The notes under the pieces: model-generated
The model's database searches: none
What the model was told of the DNA's origin: nothing
Seen by the model: only the letters and a program-made list of their open reading frames with translations
DNA from: GWC2-56-14 sp043731355
GTDB taxonomy: Bacteria > Nitrospirota > UBA9217
NCBI GenBank assembly: GCA_043731355.1
Contig: JAYTJE010000070.1
Span: forward strand, 1 to 34,646
DNA: 34,646 bases
Direction: 5' to 3'
Translations under genes and position numbers: made by a program
In this document: positions 22,068-30,249 of the stretch, in pieces
How positions within the stretch are numbered: the stretch's first letter is position 1
Layout of the letters: the number at the start of each line of letters is the position of its first letter

Positions 22068-23837
22068 ATGCCCTCCCTCATCAAAATACTCCCCGACCTC
22101 CTGGTCAACAAGATCGCAGCCGGCGAAGTCGTCGAACGCCCGGCGTCGGTCGTCAAAGAACTGATCGAGAACTCCCTCGATGCCGGAGCGTCCGATATCG
22201 CGGTTGACATCGAACAGGCCGGCAAACGGTTGATCCGAATCACGGACAACGGCAGCGGCATGTCGAAGGAAGATGCCCGGACCGCCTTTCTGCGTCACGC
22301 AACAAGCAAGATAACGACAGAAGCCGATCTTGAGGCAATTATGACCATGGGATTCCGCGGCGAGGCCCTGGCAAGCATCGCTTCCGTGTCGCAGGTCCGT
22401 TTGCAAACCTGCCTCCATGGCGTCCCGTCCGGTGTTGCAATCGACATAGACGGCGGCTCCCTGAAAAACGTGTCGGATGCGGCAGTACCGCCGGGAACGT
22501 CGATCGAGATCAGCCACCTCTTTTACAACACGCCTGCCAGGCTTAAGTTCCTGAAAAGTCCGGCCACGGAGTTCTCGCATATCATTTCCACCGTGTCGCA
22601 CCTTTCGCTGGCCCATCCCGAGCTCCGGTTTCGCCTGACGCACAATAAAAAGCCGGTCCTTGACCTCCCGGCGGCCTCGAACCTGAAAGAGCGGGTGTTC
22701 CAGATCTACGGTGATGAGCTCGCGGAAAATATGATACCGTTCTCCGGTGGAAGGGACAGCGTTGTTATTGCAGGCCTGCTGAGTCGTCCGGCGTACACCC
22801 GTGCCGACCGCACATACCAGGATTTTTTTGTGAACGGACGATATATTAAGAATACGTCGCTGACGCACGCGCTGTACAGCGCCTACAGCGACATGCTGAT
22901 GCGCGACCGCTACCCGCTCGGATTCGTTTTCCTGCAAATAGACCCTGCGCTTGTTGACGTGAATGTTCATCCCGCCAAGTCCGAGGTCCGGTTTCGTAAT
23001 CAGTCGCAGGTCCATGATCTGGTGCGCGACGTTATCAGGGAAGGACTTCGGGGAACGGGAGGGGTAGCAACTATTTCTTCTCCTCATGCTGATGGGGTAA
23101 GAGAGGCAGTTGGAGACTATTTTCAGAATTCGGAATGCGGAATGCGGAATGCGGAATACCGTCCAGAGCCGGGGAAATTTACGTCATCATCTCTATTTTT
23201 ACATTCGGATTCACTTTTAGACACAGGTTTCGATAATTCCGAATTCCGCATTCCGAATTCCGCATTGCTCCACCCGCTCGCCCAGGTCCATGATTCCTTC
23301 ATCATCGCCCAGTCCCGGGAAGGGATGGCGATCATAGACCAGCATGCCGCTCATGAACGGGTATTGTTTGAAAAGCTGCAAGACCAGTATAGCGCCGGTG
23401 ATGTCGTCGGCCAGCATCTGCTTATCCCGGTGCAGATTGAGCTGGGTGCGGCGGAGCAGACACAGATCGCTGAGCATCTTCCTGAGCTGGACCGTCTCGG
23501 TTTTTCGGTCGAAGATTACGGCAATGGGACATTCATGATCAAGACCGTACCGTTGTTCCTTGCAGGCGCTGATCCCAAGCAACTGCTCCTGGATATCCTG
23601 GATGAGCTCAAGGCGCAGGGCCACAGCAGGCAGATGGATAAACTCAGAGACGACCTGTTCAGCGTCATGGCCTGCCACCCGGCTATCAAAGTGAACCGCC
23701 ATTTAGACCGTCGTGAGATGGAAGTTCTCATCGCCGACCTGTTCAAATGCCGCATGCCGCACACCTGTCCGCATGGAAGACCGACGATCGTGCGGTTCTC
23801 GATCGATGAAATCAGAAAGATGTTCAAGCGGATTTAA
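22068..23837 (+). CDS. mutL: DNA mismatch repair protein MutL with repeat-derived linker
   Basis: A 589-residue MutL. The GHKL ATPase domain has motifs LVNKIAAGEVVERPASVVKE, ENSLDAGA, TDNGSGM and GFRGEALASIASVS. The transducer region includes FVNGRYIKN and VNVHPAKSEVRF. The C-terminal domain carries the endonuclease motif DQHAAHERVLFE, plus ACHPAIKVNR and CPHGRPT, so it is a nicking-type MutL, not the E. coli type. The linker between the domains is unusual: two inverted heptamer arrays (23126-23160 and 23235-23266) are translated in frame as QNSECGMRNAEYR and DNSEFRIPNSALL. The reading frame stays open throughout. ATG 22068 abuts another heptamer array, and no clear ribosome-binding site is seen. 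No mutS is in the window. Confidence 0.95.
   Translation: MPSLIKILPDLLVNKIAAGEVVERPASVVKELIENSLDAGASDIAVDIEQAGKRLIRITDNGSGMSKEDARTAFLRHATSKITTEADLEAIMTMGFRGEALASIASVSQVRLQTCLHGVPSGVAIDIDGGSLKNVSDAAVPPGTSIEISHLFYNTPARLKFLKSPATEFSHIISTVSHLSLAHPELRFRLTHNKKPVLDLPAASNLKERVFQIYGDELAENMIPFSGGRDSVVIAGLLSRPAYTRADRTYQDFFVNGRYIKNTSLTHALYSAYSDMLMRDRYPLGFVFLQIDPALVDVNVHPAKSEVRFRNQSQVHDLVRDVIREGLRGTGGVATISSPHADGVREAVGDYFQNSECGMRNAEYRPEPGKFTSSSLFLHSDSLLDTGFDNSEFRIPNSALLHPLAQVHDSFIIAQSREGMAIIDQHAAHERVLFEKLQDQYSAGDVVGQHLLIPVQIELGAAEQTQIAEHLPELDRLGFSVEDYGNGTFMIKTVPLFLAGADPKQLLLDILDELKAQGHSRQMDKLRDDLFSVMACHPAIKVNRHLDRREMEVLIADLFKCRMPHTCPHGRPTIVRFSIDEIRKMFKRI
23126..23266. repeat. Heptamer array, inverted pair inside mutL
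   Basis: The left arm (23126-23160) has ATGCGGA repeated three times after ATTCGGA. The right arm (23235-23266) alternates ATTCCGA and ATTCCGC, and ends ATTG. They are inverted and separated by 74 bases. The whole element is 141 bases, exactly 47 codons, which keeps mutL in frame. Confidence 0.85.
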
Positions 23838-23869
23838 CCTGAGTTATTGTAGAGAAAGGACCCATATTC

Positions 23870-24625
23870 ATGGAATGGCTCACTAACCCCGAAGCCTGGA
23901 TAGCGCTCTTGACGTTGACGGCGCTTGAGATCGTGCTCGGCATCGATAATATCATCTTTATTTCTATCCTCGTCGGCAGGTTGCCGGAGGGCCAGCGCGC
24001 CAGAGCGCGGTTCCTCGGTCTCGGACTTGCCATGCTGACCCGTATCGCCCTGCTCTTGTCCATCACCTGGGTGATGCGCCTGACCATGCCGTTCTTCACC
24101 GTTCTGGGCCGGGACATTTCAGGCCGCGATCTGATCCTCATCGGCGGAGGGCTCTTTCTTCTCTGGAAGAGCACCATGGAGATCCATGAGAGTTTGGAAG
24201 GGGAGAGCGAACAGGGAAGGAAAGGAGCGGCAGCCGGATTCATCGCCACCCTGGTCCAGATCGCTGTTCTCGACATCATTTTCTCCCTCGACTCGGTGAT
24301 CACTGCCGTGGGGCTTGCGAATGACGTTATGGTAATGATCCTCGCGATCATTGCAGCTGTAATCGTAATGATGTTCTCCTCGGGCGGCATCGGCGATTTC
24401 GTCGACCGGCACCCGACCATCAAGGTCCTTGCGCTGAGTTTCCTCGTGATGATCGGCGTTACCCTGATCGCCGAAGGCTTCGGACTGCATATTCCCAAGG
24501 GGTATATTTATTTTGCCATGGCGTTCTCGGTCACGGTGGAGATGCTGAATATCAGAATGCGGAAAAAAACAACGCATCCGGTTAAACTCCATAAGCCGAT
24601 CGGCGATAGTGAAGAAAATGCCTGA
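23870..24625 (+). CDS. TerC-family integral membrane protein
   Basis: A 251-residue TerC/Alx-type protein with about seven membrane helices. The signature acidic motifs in helices are visible: LEIVLGIDNIIFISILVGRLP near residue 20, and DIIFSLDSVITAVGLAND near residue 140. Such proteins are linked to metal-ion, often manganese, efflux or to metalation of exported proteins; older names refer to tellurium resistance. There are no ter genes nearby, so tellurite resistance is unlikely to be its job here. AGAAAGGA (23853-23860) precedes ATG 23870. It follows mutL after 32 bases. Confidence 0.85.
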   Translation: MEWLTNPEAWIALLTLTALEIVLGIDNIIFISILVGRLPEGQRARARFLGLGLAMLTRIALLLSITWVMRLTMPFFTVLGRDISGRDLILIGGGLFLLWKSTMEIHESLEGESEQGRKGAAAGFIATLVQIAVLDIIFSLDSVITAVGLANDVMVMILAIIAAVIVMMFSSGGIGDFVDRHPTIKVLALSFLVMIGVTLIAEGFGLHIPKGYIYFAMAFSVTVEMLNIRMRKKTTHPVKLHKPIGDSEENA

Positions 24626-24716
24626 GCTGTGGAATGGGTAGATGAACCCTATGGAATCGTCCATGAACCACGTACATAAAGGGGAATGAAAATTGACGTT
24701 TATCCGGTTGCCTTAC

Positions 24717-24801
24717 CATCACCCTCCCCAACCCCTCCCATCGAGGGAGGGGCTACGACGTGCTCCCTCTCCCCCTGAGGGAGAGGGCAGGGGTGAGGGG
24801 G
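24717..24801. repeat. GC-rich double-hairpin repeat
   Basis: Two perfect hairpins lie in tandem: CCCCTCCC (24732-24739) with GGGAGGGG (24745-24752), and CCCTCTCCC (24765-24773) with GGGAGAGGG (24779-24787). The flanks are again C-rich left and G-rich right, so one larger fold is possible. Similar palindromic C/G-rich repeats are dispersed in many bacterial genomes. The right flank places GTGAGGGGGA just before the next start codon. Confidence 0.75.
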
Positions 24802-24809
24802 ATTTACCG

Positions 24810-25205
24810 ATGAAACGATGCGGAGCTCGTATTATCACTATTCTGGCCCTTATGCTGATGTGTGTTTCTATCGGCTGCGCCACCGGCCTTTCCCGGGAGG
24901 CGCTGCTTGAGAAGATGAAGCTTGGACCTGCTCCGTTGATTGTCGATGTCCGTTCACAAGCCGAGTTTGACAAGGACCATGTCCCTGGCGCGCTCCATAT
25001 CCCTTTTTATTCCATACACTCCGGTCTCGGCACTATCGGGATATCAAAAAAGGACCCGCTTGTTCTCTACTGCGAACACGGACCGCGTTCAGGTATTGCC
25101 AGCCTGACGCTTTTCCTTTCCGGCTATGAGCAGGTGTATTCCCTTGATGGCCATATGCGGGCCTGGAGAAGCAACGAATTCCCGATTGAAGTAATTGCCC
25201 ATTGA
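24810..25205 (+). CDS. Rhodanese-domain lipoprotein
   Basis: A 131-residue single-domain rhodanese with a lipoprotein signal: KRCGARIITILALMLMCVSI then the lipobox IGC (lipidated Cys near residue 20). The rhodanese fold is visible as PLIVDVRSQAEFDKDHVPGALHIPF, then the active-site loop YCEHGPRSG with the catalytic Cys. It should sit on the periplasmic face of a membrane and handle sulfane sulfur or another thiol reaction. Start ATG 24810 is chosen because it begins the signal peptide; an open frame upstream merely translates the GC-rich repeat. The miaA ATG follows two bases after the stop. Confidence 0.85.
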   Translation: MKRCGARIITILALMLMCVSIGCATGLSREALLEKMKLGPAPLIVDVRSQAEFDKDHVPGALHIPFYSIHSGLGTIGISKKDPLVLYCEHGPRSGIASLTLFLSGYEQVYSLDGHMRAWRSNEFPIEVIAH

Positions 25206-25207
25206 TC

Positions 25208-26155
25208 ATGCCCGATAAAAAACCGATACTCATTATAGCCGGTCCGACTGCCGTGGGAAAGACCGACGCCTCGATCCTGCTCGCCCAGGAACTCGGCGCG
25301 GAGATCGTGAGCGCCGACTCCATGCAGATCTATCGGGGCATGGACATCGGCACCGCCAAGCCGACCGGAGAACAGCGGCGTCTGGTATATCACCACATGA
25401 TCGATATTGCCGAACCGGACCAGCCCTACAGTGTGGGCGACTATCTCCGCGATGCCCGGATGGCACTCGACGGCATTCTTGCCTCTGACGGGATTCCCAT
25501 TGTGGTCGGAGGTTCGGGATTGTATATTCGCGCTTTGATGCGGGGGCTTTTTCATGGGCCGCCGGCCGACCTGGAATTGCGTGAGCAGCTGCTCAGACGG
25601 GAGGCGGAAGGGGAGAGCGGCATCCTCTATTCCGACCTGGTGAAGGTGGATCCCGAGTCGGCCGTCAAAATTCACCCCAACGACCTGCGACGCACGATCA
25701 GGGCTCTGGAGGTCTTTTACCTCCGGGACCGGAAACTGTCGGATTTTCACGAAGAACACGCGTTTCAGGACAAACCTCACCGGTTCCGGCTGCTCTTCCT
25801 GGTCAGGAGCAAGGTCGAACTGTACGGCAGGATAGAGCGGCGTATCGACCAGATGCTCGATGACGGACTTGAGGCTGAGGTCAATGCCCTGATGGACCGG
25901 GGGTATCGTCCGGATCTTATTGCCATGCAGGGACTGGGATACAAACAATTCATAGAACATTTTCTCGGGAACCTGTCGCGCGAGGAAACGATAACGCTTT
26001 TGAAACGCGATACGAGAAGGTATGCCAAGCGACAGTTCACCTGGTTCCGCAGGGAGCCCGATGCCTGCTGGGTGGACGTGACCGGCATCGATCAACCAGA
26101 GGAAATCGCGGAAAGAATAAAGAAATACATTGAAATTTCAAATGAGCTGGTATAA
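25208..26155 (+). CDS. miaA: tRNA dimethylallyltransferase
   Basis: A 315-residue MiaA, which adds a dimethylallyl group to A37 of tRNAs reading UNN codons. The P-loop is AGPTAVGKTD near residue 11. SADSMQIYRGMDIGTAKP, YHHMIDI and VVGGSGLYIRAL are typical, and GLGYKQF with RRYAKRQFTWFRRE completes the substrate site. ATG 25208 is preferred; a TTG six bases upstream is in frame. Length is normal. Hfq follows, an order (miaA-hfq) conserved in many bacteria. Confidence 0.95.
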   Translation: MPDKKPILIIAGPTAVGKTDASILLAQELGAEIVSADSMQIYRGMDIGTAKPTGEQRRLVYHHMIDIAEPDQPYSVGDYLRDARMALDGILASDGIPIVVGGSGLYIRALMRGLFHGPPADLELREQLLRREAEGESGILYSDLVKVDPESAVKIHPNDLRRTIRALEVFYLRDRKLSDFHEEHAFQDKPHRFRLLFLVRSKVELYGRIERRIDQMLDDGLEAEVNALMDRGYRPDLIAMQGLGYKQFIEHFLGNLSREETITLLKRDTRRYAKRQFTWFRREPDACWVDVTGIDQPEEIAERIKKYIEISNELV

Positions 26156-26230
26156 GATGACAAAAAATTTATGTGCAGTGCATCACGGCGCTGAACTGCT
26201 CTTTTTTTCTCGAGTTTCACGGAGGGATGG

Positions 26231-26494
26231 ATGGGAAAGTCGCAGGTAAATCTTCAGGACATCTTCTTGAACCAGATGCGCAAGGAAAAGATCCCGGTGA
26301 CGATGTATCTGGTGAACGGCGCCCGCCTCACGGGTACGATCAAGGGATTTGACAACTTCGTGATCCTCATGAAGCAGGAAAATCAGCAGCTGGTATACAA
26401 GCATGCCATCTCCACGATCATTCCCGATAAGCCGGTGGATCTGCTCGAAAACATGGATCCGAAAAAAGCCGAGCAAGGCGCTTCTCAGGAATAA
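26231..26494 (+). CDS. hfq: RNA chaperone Hfq
   Basis: An 87-residue Hfq, an Sm-like hexamer that binds small RNAs and A-rich mRNA. The Sm1 region is LNQMRKEKIPVTMYLVNGARLTGTI with KGFDNFVILM, and Sm2 is YKHAISTIIPDKPV, almost identical to the E. coli motif. Gln8 (NLQDIFLNQ) and the YKH motif of the proximal RNA-binding face are present. GGAGGG (26221-26226) lies only four bases before ATG 26231. The C-terminal tail is short. Its presence makes Hfq-dependent small RNAs plausible in this genome. Confidence 0.95.
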   Translation: MGKSQVNLQDIFLNQMRKEKIPVTMYLVNGARLTGTIKGFDNFVILMKQENQQLVYKHAISTIIPDKPVDLLENMDPKKAEQGASQE

Positions 26495-26559
26495 TCCGTT
26501 CCCGAATTTCTGACATCGTGGTCTGTGACCATTGCGGATTGTCGAAGGAAGAACTAAAC

Positions 26560-27456
26560 ATGACAACGAGTCGTTCAAAGAAGGAAAAGATCAGCATCGG
26601 CGTGATCGGCGGCAGTGGTTTATACGAAATGGAAGGACTGACACGGGTGACCTCCGTGAAGGTGACTACGCCCTTTGGCAAGACTTCCGATGATTTCATC
26701 GTCGGTACGCTGCATGGCAAACGGGTTGCGTTCCTCCCCCGGCACGGCCGGGGACACCGGCTGCTCCCGACGGACATAAACTACCGGGCGAACATCTACG
26801 GCATGAAAAAACTCGGCGTTCAGCGGATCATCTCCGTGAGCGCCGTGGGCAGCATGAGGGAAAATATCAAACCGGGTGATATCGTTATTCCCGGTCAGTT
26901 TATCGATCTGACGAAACACCGGCGGAGCACCTTTTTCGGGAACGGTGTCGTGGCGCATGTGGGGATGGCCGAGCCGGTCTGTGCGGACCTGGGCAAGGTC
27001 CTTATTGCAGCCGGGAGGAAGGTCGGCGCCAGGGTCCACCGGACGGGGACCTATGTCTGCATGGAGGGCCCGCAGTTTTCGACCCGCGCCGAGTCTCTCA
27101 CCTACCGGAAATGGGATGTTGAGGTGATCGGCATGACGAATGCCACCGAGGCAAAACTGGCGCGCGAGGCGGAGATCTGCTACAGCACTATTGCACTGGC
27201 CACGGATTATGACTGCTGGCACCACAGCGAAGAAGCGGTGACCGTGGAGGCTGTTCTTGCGGTGATGAAGCATAATATCGAAACGTCCAAGGCCATGATC
27301 AGGGAAGCCGTGAAGATGCTGCCCACCGAGTGTACCTGCGGCTGCGGCGAAGCGCTTAAGAATACGATCATGACGCCGGAAAAGCTGATCCCGGTGAAGA
27401 CAAAAAAAGATCTTGCCCTGATCATCGGGAAGTACTTGATAAAAAAAACCGTATAA
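26560..27456 (+). CDS. mtnP: S-methyl-5'-thioadenosine phosphorylase
   Basis: A 298-residue trimeric PNP-family enzyme that splits methylthioadenosine to adenine and methylthioribose-1-phosphate in methionine salvage. IGVIGGSGLYEM, PRHGRGHRLLPTDINYRAN and CMEGPQFSTRAES are family motifs. MTNATEAKLARE and ATDYDCWH, with two Asp residues, favour adenine nucleosides over hypoxanthine ones. ATG 26560 is chosen for GAAGGAAG about 9 bases upstream; an in-frame GTG at 26518 would add 14 residues. A sugar-kinase-like gene follows 22 bases later. A relaxed purine nucleoside phosphorylase is the alternative. Confidence 0.9.
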   Translation: MTTSRSKKEKISIGVIGGSGLYEMEGLTRVTSVKVTTPFGKTSDDFIVGTLHGKRVAFLPRHGRGHRLLPTDINYRANIYGMKKLGVQRIISVSAVGSMRENIKPGDIVIPGQFIDLTKHRRSTFFGNGVVAHVGMAEPVCADLGKVLIAAGRKVGARVHRTGTYVCMEGPQFSTRAESLTYRKWDVEVIGMTNATEAKLAREAEICYSTIALATDYDCWHHSEEAVTVEAVLAVMKHNIETSKAMIREAVKMLPTECTCGCGEALKNTIMTPEKLIPVKTKKDLALIIGKYLIKKTV

Positions 27457-27478
27457 TAAATTTTCCGGGAGGTTTCCT

Positions 27479-28387
27479 TTGAGTCTGCTTGTTGTGGGTA
27501 CGGTTGCGCTGGATTCGGTAAAAACCCCTTTTGGAAACGTTGATAATGCGCTCGGCGGTTCAGCCACGTATTTTTCCACCTCAGCCAGCTATTTTACCGA
27601 GGTCCGGCTTGTTGCGGTCATCGGAGAAGATTTTCCCAAGGAACACATTCTCTTTCTGAAAAGCAAGAGCATTGACATTCGAGGACTCGAAGTCCAGAAG
27701 GGTGAGACCTTTCGCTGGAAGGGGGAGTATGGCTACGACCTGAACGAAGCCCATACCTTGGCCACGCACTTGAACGTGTTGGCGACCTTTAAGCCGAATA
27801 TCTCTGAGGATTATAAAAACTCCGATGTCGTTTTTCTGGCGAATGTTGACCCGGAGATCCAGCTTGATGTTCTTAAACAGGTGACCAAACCGAAACTGGT
27901 GGCGTGCGACACCATGAACTATTGGATATCGAGCAAGCCTGATGCTTTAAAACGGACGCTCAGAGAAGTTGATCTGCTCACCATCAACGAGGCAGAGCTC
28001 AGACAGCTTGCCGGCGAAGCAAGCCTGGTGAAGGCCGCCAAGACCGTACAGGCCATGGGGCCGAAGACGATCGTGGTCAAACAGGGGAGCTACGGCGCCA
28101 TCATGTTCAGCGGAACGAGCGTCTTCAGCGCGCCTGCCTATCCCCTCGAAACCGTATTCGACCCCACCGGGGCGGGCGATACCTTTGCCGGCGGTTTTAT
28201 GGGTTTTCTTGCGAGCACCATGAACTTTTCCGAAGAGAGCCTGCGCAAGGCGGTCATCTTTGGCAGCGTTATGGCTTCGTTGAACGTCGAGGCATTCAGT
28301 CTTGATCGCCTTCGCAGTCTCGATTATAAGGAAATTGAGGGCAGATACCGGGAATTCAAGCTGTTGACGCATTTTGAGAACATTTGA
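27479..28387 (+). CDS. PfkB-family carbohydrate or nucleoside kinase
   Basis: A 302-residue ribokinase-fold enzyme. The C-terminal signature DPTGAGDTFAGGFMGF contains the catalytic Asp and the anion hole, and LGGSATYFSTSASYF near residue 26 lies in the substrate site. LTINEAELRQLAGE is also typical. TTG 27479 is used as start because GGGAGG (27467-27472) sits six bases upstream and no ATG precedes LLVVGTVALD. The substrate is not evident: adenosine, ribose or another sugar are possible. It follows the MTA phosphorylase, so a purine- or ribose-salvage role is a reasonable guess. Confidence 0.85.
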   Translation: MSLLVVGTVALDSVKTPFGNVDNALGGSATYFSTSASYFTEVRLVAVIGEDFPKEHILFLKSKSIDIRGLEVQKGETFRWKGEYGYDLNEAHTLATHLNVLATFKPNISEDYKNSDVVFLANVDPEIQLDVLKQVTKPKLVACDTMNYWISSKPDALKRTLREVDLLTINEAELRQLAGEASLVKAAKTVQAMGPKTIVVKQGSYGAIMFSGTSVFSAPAYPLETVFDPTGAGDTFAGGFMGFLASTMNFSEESLRKAVIFGSVMASLNVEAFSLDRLRSLDYKEIEGRYREFKLLTHFENI

Positions 28388-28430
28388 TCCGAAGGTTCAT
28401 CCGCACTGACCCTGTGCATTCTCGACAACT

Positions 28431-29489
28431 ATGTTTACTACTGATCCAACCATCATTGATCTGAAAATCAAGGAGAGGAACCTGTACAAGGCGATCTTTT
28501 CCATGAATTTTCATCAGGTCGCAACTCCGGAGCTTGGGGTTGCTGAAGCACGGTTTTATATATTCATTTTCCGCGAAGGGGACAAGCTATCGGCATATAT
28601 TGTGCTTTATATGCCGAACAGCGAACGTCGGGTATACTATACCTATTCATCCAACCCTTTTCCCGAACATGATCTTTCCAACGTGGAAGATATAGCACGT
28701 GCTTTCGGCGAGGACATGGGTTTCTTCCTTGACGAGAAATCATTTGCAGCAGCATCAATAGCGGAAAAGAACCTGTGGATCGATGAGCAGCCCCTCTTCG
28801 GATTTAAGACCCCGAAGGAGCTGGAGCTTGCTGATGCTGTGCGGAAATCTGAAGCGACCGCGGCGCCGGAGGCAGAACAACCGCCAACCCCGTCTGGTGC
28901 AGCTGTTGAGGCCAAGAGCGCTATTCCTGAAGCGCCGGCGCCTCTTGCTCAGCCGATACCGGCGGCGCCGGTATACCAGCAAGTACCTGAGCAATCTCCG
29001 CCTCCCTTGCCTCAGGCCGCTCCGGTGTACTACCAACCTGTTCCCGCTGCACCCACGCCACAGCCGACCCCGCCGCCTCCCGCATACTATCAGCCCGTGC
29101 CGCCGCCACCGATTGCACAGCCGGCGCCCACAGTTCCCGTGTACCAACCCGTGCCTGTCGCACCGGTTACCCCGCAAATTCCTCCTCAACCGATCTCTCA
29201 AAAAGAAGTCGAGATCGAATCTCAGGTTGAAGCTGAAGCCGAAGAAGAGGTTGATACTCGCCCTCTTCGCCGGAAAAGTGCTGCTGTCCAGCCTCCGGCG
29301 GAAAAGTTGAAAGCAGCAGTGGCTGTCCCGCGGACCGCGCGCAACCCGAACAAAGAGGAACATCCTTCTCCGGCACTGAAGAATCCGCTCCCAGCGTCTA
29401 AGCAAATGCTTAAGAAAAAAACTCGAGAAGTCCTTGGTGTTGTGGGCCGTGAAATGGAAGCGCTTGCACGGCTTATGGCATCGTTTTGA
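28431..29489 (+). CDS. Unknown protein with long Pro-rich linker
   Basis: A 352-residue protein of unrecognised function. Residues 1 to about 125 look like a compact alpha/beta domain (EARFYIFIFREGDKLSAYIVLYMP). Residues about 145-260 are Pro, Ala, Gln and Tyr rich, with four imperfect YQPVP-like units, so probably extended. A short acidic segment (EIESQVEAEAEEE) and a basic C-terminal region follow, ending in a predicted helix (GVVGREMEALARLMASF). There is no signal peptide or membrane segment. It starts 43 bases after the kinase gene and is followed by the TPR lipoprotein. The layout resembles a cytoplasmic adaptor or scaffold, but no function can be assigned. Confidence 0.65.
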   Translation: MFTTDPTIIDLKIKERNLYKAIFSMNFHQVATPELGVAEARFYIFIFREGDKLSAYIVLYMPNSERRVYYTYSSNPFPEHDLSNVEDIARAFGEDMGFFLDEKSFAAASIAEKNLWIDEQPLFGFKTPKELELADAVRKSEATAAPEAEQPPTPSGAAVEAKSAIPEAPAPLAQPIPAAPVYQQVPEQSPPPLPQAAPVYYQPVPAAPTPQPTPPPPAYYQPVPPPPIAQPAPTVPVYQPVPVAPVTPQIPPQPISQKEVEIESQVEAEAEEEVDTRPLRRKSAAVQPPAEKLKAAVAVPRTARNPNKEEHPSPALKNPLPASKQMLKKKTREVLGVVGREMEALARLMASF

Positions 29490-29505
29490 AAGGAGTACGA
29501 TTTTT

Positions 29506-30249
29506 ATGAGAATGTTCGCTGTCGTTCTTGTTCTTTTTCTGACCGCCTGTGCAACCACACAGGTTAACAACGTGGACAATGTAAAGATGGCCGAAGGCTA
29601 TTACATGAAGGGGGTTTCGTACCTTCAGAAGAAGAATTACGAACTGGCACTGGTTGAATTTCAGCGTTCCATCCAGACGGACAAAAAGAGCAAAAATGCC
29701 TATTTCGCCCTTGGAAGCATCAGTGAAACCATGGGAAAATTCGAGGATGCCGAGCGCTATTACGAGGCCGCTCTCGACATAGACCCGGAGTTCTCTGAAG
29801 TGTATAATGCTTTGGGTGTTGTGTATTCCCGGCAGGAGCGTTGGAAGGATGCGCTCAAAGCCTTTCATAAGGCCCTTGAGAATAAGCTCTATACGACTCC
29901 TCACATTGCGTATTATAATCTGGCGCACGCCTATCTGGCGCAAAAGAACTACGAAAAAGCGATCGAGTCATACCGCGACTCGAAACGGTTCGCAAACTAT
30001 GATTTTACCATCGCTGAACTGGGAATGGCGTTGCTCGATGCCGGTAAAGTGAAAGAAGCGATCAACGAGTTCAAAGAAGGCGTCTCATTATGGCCGAACA
30101 ATGCCGACATCAGGTATGGATTGGCGCTGGCGTTTCTGAAGGACAATAATAAAAAAGCCGCTCTTGCGGAGTTTAAAAAAGTTGTTGAGCTGACGCCGAA
30201 AAGCGACCTTGCACAAAAGGCCAAGGATTATATTGCGACCCTGAGGTGA
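29506..30249 (+). CDS. TPR-repeat lipoprotein, PilF/PilW-like
   Basis: A 247-residue lipoprotein. The signal is RMFAVVLVLFLTAC, with lipobox LTAC and the modified Cys near residue 15. At least five to six TPR units follow from about residue 28 (AEGYYMKGVSYLQKKNYELA, then AYFALGSISETMGKFEDAE, VYNALGVVYSRQERWKDAL and so on). AAAGGAG (29489-29495) supports ATG 29506. Similar proteins help assemble the type IV pilus secretin, and PilF genes often neighbour a RodZ-like gene, as here. No pilus genes are in the window, so a general scaffold role is equally possible. Confidence 0.85.
   Translation: MRMFAVVLVLFLTACATTQVNNVDNVKMAEGYYMKGVSYLQKKNYELALVEFQRSIQTDKKSKNAYFALGSISETMGKFEDAERYYEAALDIDPEFSEVYNALGVVYSRQERWKDALKAFHKALENKLYTTPHIAYYNLAHAYLAQKNYEKAIESYRDSKRFANYDFTIAELGMALLDAGKVKEAINEFKEGVSLWPNNADIRYGLALAFLKDNNKKAALAEFKKVVELTPKSDLAQKAKDYIATLR

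Noticed and set aside
4764..23266. Heptamer arrays as a CRISPR array
   Set aside because: The period is 7 bases with no unique spacers between units, there are no cas genes, and units are degenerate.
24693..24809. An N-terminal extension of the rhodanese protein
   Set aside because: It would translate the GC-rich hairpin repeat and place a lipoprotein signal in the middle of the protein. The ATG at 24810 gives a proper signal.
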